A stretch of DNA of 8,328 nt from Candidatus Rifleibacteriota bacterium. Lineage in GTDB: Bacteria; Vulcanimicrobiota; Xenobia; Xenobiales; Xenobiaceae. The notes beneath the pieces were generated by a model. It worked only from the letters and a program-made list of their open reading frames with translations. It was not told where the DNA came from and did not search any database. How positions within the stretch are numbered: position 1 is the first letter of the stretch; every line of letters starts with the position of its first letter. Both the position numbers and the translations under genes were made by a program. This document shows positions 6,437 through 8,328 of the stretch, in pieces. The stretch is from positions 1-8,328 of the forward strand of contig CAAGRW010000031.1 of NCBI GenBank assembly GCA_900772775.1. The letters run 5' to 3'.

Positions 6437-7795
6437 ATGGACAAGTTAAAAAGCAGTTTTATCTCTTCATCTGCCAACAAAACAAAGGCCCCTTCAGCTA
6501 AAGATGATGAATTTAATAAATACTTGTCAACTTTGCCTCCGGGCAGTGATACTCTAGCCAAAACAGCCTGGGGCTTCTTGCCAGCCGATTTGCGAGAAGA
6601 GCTTAACCTCAATATCAAACTTTTTAGCAATATTGCTAAAGCCAATCCGGCTGCGTTGGGCGATATTTTAGAATTGCTAAAACGTCAAGCTGGGCCAACC
6701 TTTGCGCCTATTTCTAATATAGCGGTTTTAGGGCCGGTAAATGTAGGCAAATCGACACTTTTTAACGCCTTGCTTAACGGTATCGGCGAAACAGCCGCTG
6801 TTTCTCCCATTCCCGGCACGACAGTAGAAGCTCAAAATACAGCGGCCGGAGCTATATCACTTATAGATACTCCCGGTTTTAATAACGCTACTGCAGGCGG
6901 CCAGCTAGAAAGCGCTTTAGCTATGCAAGAAGCTGAAAAAGCCGACTTTTTAATTATACTTTTCGATGCTTCTCGAGGTATAACTACCGCCGATCGCAAC
7001 CTTTACAATACTTTTAAAAGCTTAAACAAACCTTATTTAATAGCTTTAAATAAAATGGATATAATAGATAAAAAGCTCAGAGATAAGGTTACACTAACTG
7101 CTGCTGCCGCTTTAGGTGTACTACCTGAACAAATTCACGCCATTTCTGCACAAAATAAAGATGGTGTTTACGATTTGCTCTTAGCCGCAGCTTATACAGA
7201 GCCGCGTTTGTTGGGGGAAATGGGCAAATTGATTCCTACTATGCGTCAAAAGTTAAGCTGGCAAGCTATTCGCCGAGCAACGGTTATATCTGGTGCTATA
7301 GCTCTTACTCCGCTGCCCTTTGCTTCCTTTATTCCCTTGACGGCCAACCAAATCACCATGGTCTTAAATTTGGCTCGCGTTTACGACAGGCCCATTACTT
7401 ACAAAATGGCTTCTGAGTTGTTGACAACTTTGGGTATTGGTTTTTTAGGCCGCACTTTGGCTGGTCAATTGAGCCAAATAGCCGGCCCTCCCGGTTGGCT
7501 TGTTTCTGCTTCCATTGCCGCAACTTGTACTATTGCTATAGGCTACGCTTGCATGCTCTGGTTTGAGTCTGACATAAAGCCATCCGGAGAATCATTTAAA
7601 CGCCTCTTCAAAGCTGTCGGCGACGCTGTCTGGGCTTCACTAAAAAATATCAAAAGCCCAAAAGCAGACAAGCCCAAACTTGACGAAGCTGTGCAACAAG
7701 CTATCGACAAAGTCACTTCCCAGCTCAAAGCTGAAGAATATCAAAAGATGATTGATGAAGCCCAGACTAAAGAAGACTCCGTCAAACATTCTTAA
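6437..7795 (+). CDS. Era/Der-like GTPase with C-terminal DUF697 (YcjF-like) membrane-associated domain
   Basis: A 452-residue protein from ATG 6437. An in-frame TTG at 6365 would add 24 residues but overlaps the end of rsmD, so the ATG is preferred; its own Shine-Dalgarno (AAGAAAG near 6418) is weak. The first 95 residues are charged and helical. A complete TrmE-Era-EngA-type G domain follows: G1 GPVNVGKST (99-107), G2 PGTT (126-129), G3 DTPG (144-147), G4 NKMD (205-208) and G5 SAQ (237-239). Residues about 275-380 contain hydrophobic, Gly/Pro-containing helices (ALTPLPFASFIPLTANQ, then GFLGRTLAGQ and a final segment ending in ACMLWFE) typical of DUF697, a domain thought to associate with membranes. 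The last 70 residues are Lys/Glu-rich. The biological role of this family is poorly defined; a GTP-switch role at the membrane or on ribosomes is possible. It follows rsmD by 41 bases, probably in the same operon. Confidence 0.88.
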   Translation: MDKLKSSFISSSANKTKAPSAKDDEFNKYLSTLPPGSDTLAKTAWGFLPADLREELNLNIKLFSNIAKANPAALGDILELLKRQAGPTFAPISNIAVLGPVNVGKSTLFNALLNGIGETAAVSPIPGTTVEAQNTAAGAISLIDTPGFNNATAGGQLESALAMQEAEKADFLIILFDASRGITTADRNLYNTFKSLNKPYLIALNKMDIIDKKLRDKVTLTAAAALGVLPEQIHAISAQNKDGVYDLLLAAAYTEPRLLGEMGKLIPTMRQKLSWQAIRRATVISGAIALTPLPFASFIPLTANQITMVLNLARVYDRPITYKMASELLTTLGIGFLGRTLAGQLSQIAGPPGWLVSASIAATCTIAIGYACMLWFESDIKPSGESFKRLFKAVGDAVWASLKNIKSPKADKPKLDEAVQQAIDKVTSQLKAEEYQKMIDEAQTKEDSVKHS

Positions 7796-7815
7796 ATAGC
7801 CTTAGTCTATTTTTT
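7794..7815 (+). terminator. Weak AT-rich terminator candidate after the GTPase gene
   Basis: AAATAG (7794-7799, including the last two bases of the stop codon) pairs with CTATTT (7807-7812) around a 7-base loop, and the T tract runs to 7815. The stem has a single G-C pair, so it would be inefficient alone. Its position at the end of a run of closely spaced genes and before a 112-base gap makes it the best candidate end of the murB-to-GTPase transcript. Confidence 0.3.
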
Positions 7816-7907
7816 ATGGAGAGAGCAACTTTGAAGCCAGGTTTAATTTTTTAACCTAGCGAAAAGGCCAGCCTCTAAGCCCTACTAGAAAAGGAAAACT
7901 TACTACT

Positions 7908-8328
7908 ATGCATATTAAAAACTTGCTTCTTAAAAGCGCAGCCGTAGTTTGCTTACTTTGTGCTGTAGGCTGCTCCGGCCCGCAAATTTCTACGCAGCCT
8001 CAAAATTATAAAATTAACGCTAAGAGCGTAACATTTGCTCCCCCGCCGGCCGAAATTTGGCGTCAACAAAAGAGCGCCCAAGAAGCTAAAGACGGTGAGC
8101 AAGTCGTGCGCTATACAGCCATCAAAGATCCCGAGCAATTTGTCAGCGTTACTTCCGTCAATTTGGGCACGATGACCAGTTGGAGCGAAAATCCTCAAGC
8201 TACCGCCGATCTTACCAGAAAGTTTCAAAACCAAATTTTGAAGCGCTCTGAGTCGGAAATTTTGAAGCAAAAAGAAGTTAAGCTCGATGGCGAAATTGCC
8301 TTGCAACTTACCTACACCTATTTGGAAG
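7908..8328 (+). CDS. Putative lipoprotein, 3' end beyond the window
   Basis: The frame opens at ATG 7908 and is still open at the window edge, giving the first 140 residues. AAAAGGA (7889-7895) lies 12 bases upstream as a loosely spaced ribosome binding site. The N-terminus is a lipoprotein signal: two lysines (K4, K9), a hydrophobic core (SAAVVCLLCAVG) and a lipobox-like AVGC placing the lipidated cysteine at residue 22, followed by SGPQ. It should be exported and anchored in a membrane. The mature part has a short polar linker, then SVTFAPPPAEIWRQQ (40-54) and alternating strand-like stretches (VVRYTAI, FVSVTSVNLG, EIALQLTYTYL), which loosely recall PsbP/DcrB-like small alpha-beta lipoproteins; this is a guess. 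No known catalytic motif is visible. The 112-base gap and the hairpin before it suggest its own transcript, though no clear promoter is seen. Confidence 0.8.
   Translation, partial: MHIKNLLLKSAAVVCLLCAVGCSGPQISTQPQNYKINAKSVTFAPPPAEIWRQQKSAQEAKDGEQVVRYTAIKDPEQFVSVTSVNLGTMTSWSENPQATADLTRKFQNQILKRSESEILKQKEVKLDGEIALQLTYTYLE

Noticed and set aside
7835..7858. Inverted repeat AGGTT/AACCT before the lipoprotein gene
   Set aside because: Only 5 bp with an AT-rich 9-base loop and no following T tract; could be chance.
7953..8306. 117-residue open frame on the minus strand opposite the lipoprotein gene
   Set aside because: No ribosome binding site or recognisable family; the plus-strand frame has a clear lipoprotein signal peptide and covers the same DNA.

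Overview
The window carries six protein-coding genes and no RNA genes, CRISPR array or recognisable mobile element. One gene (4-1950) lies on the minus strand. The others, murB, recG, rsmD, a DUF697-type GTPase gene and a lipoprotein gene cut by the window edge, all run on the plus strand. All are bacterial housekeeping or envelope genes except the first, which looks accessory. Base composition is fairly even and slightly AT-leaning, judged by eye. Shine-Dalgarno-like sequences are visible for several genes, and GTG is used as a start for rsmD.

Layout. Positions 4-1950 (minus) hold a 648-residue protein of uncertain function. Its middle resembles the C-terminal half of the large BrxC/PglY/DUF6079 proteins of BREX and Pgl phage-defence systems, but the usual N-terminal P-loop ATPase half is absent. 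Positions 1951-2174 form a divergent intergenic region with a possible minus-strand promoter and a plus-strand hairpin followed by six T residues. From about 2175 to 7795, four genes follow with short gaps (27, 90 and 41 bases), probably as one transcription unit: murB (peptidoglycan precursor synthesis), recG (fork-reversal helicase), rsmD (16S rRNA guanine methyltransferase) and an Era-like GTPase with a membrane-associated DUF697 domain. A weak AT-rich hairpin with a T tract overlaps the end of the GTPase gene. A signal-peptide lipoprotein begins at 7908 and runs off the right edge.

Organism. RecG has a roughly 160-residue N-terminal extension before the conserved wedge and helicase core. 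From family knowledge, cyanobacterial-type RecG proteins carry such an extension, and GTPases with a C-terminal DUF697 domain are common in that phylum. The recG-rsmD adjacency is also seen in Firmicutes. A non-photosynthetic member of the Cyanobacteriota (Melainabacteria/Vampirovibrionia-like) is a reasonable but unproven guess.

How the genes fit together. The plus-strand cluster combines cell-wall synthesis, replication repair and ribosome maturation, all growth-linked, with no single pathway. The minus-strand gene is the most unusual item: an intact, well-translated frame that looks like half of a known defence ATPase, sitting next to core genes. I found no clear evidence for a wholly new system; that gene and the RecG extension are the best leads.
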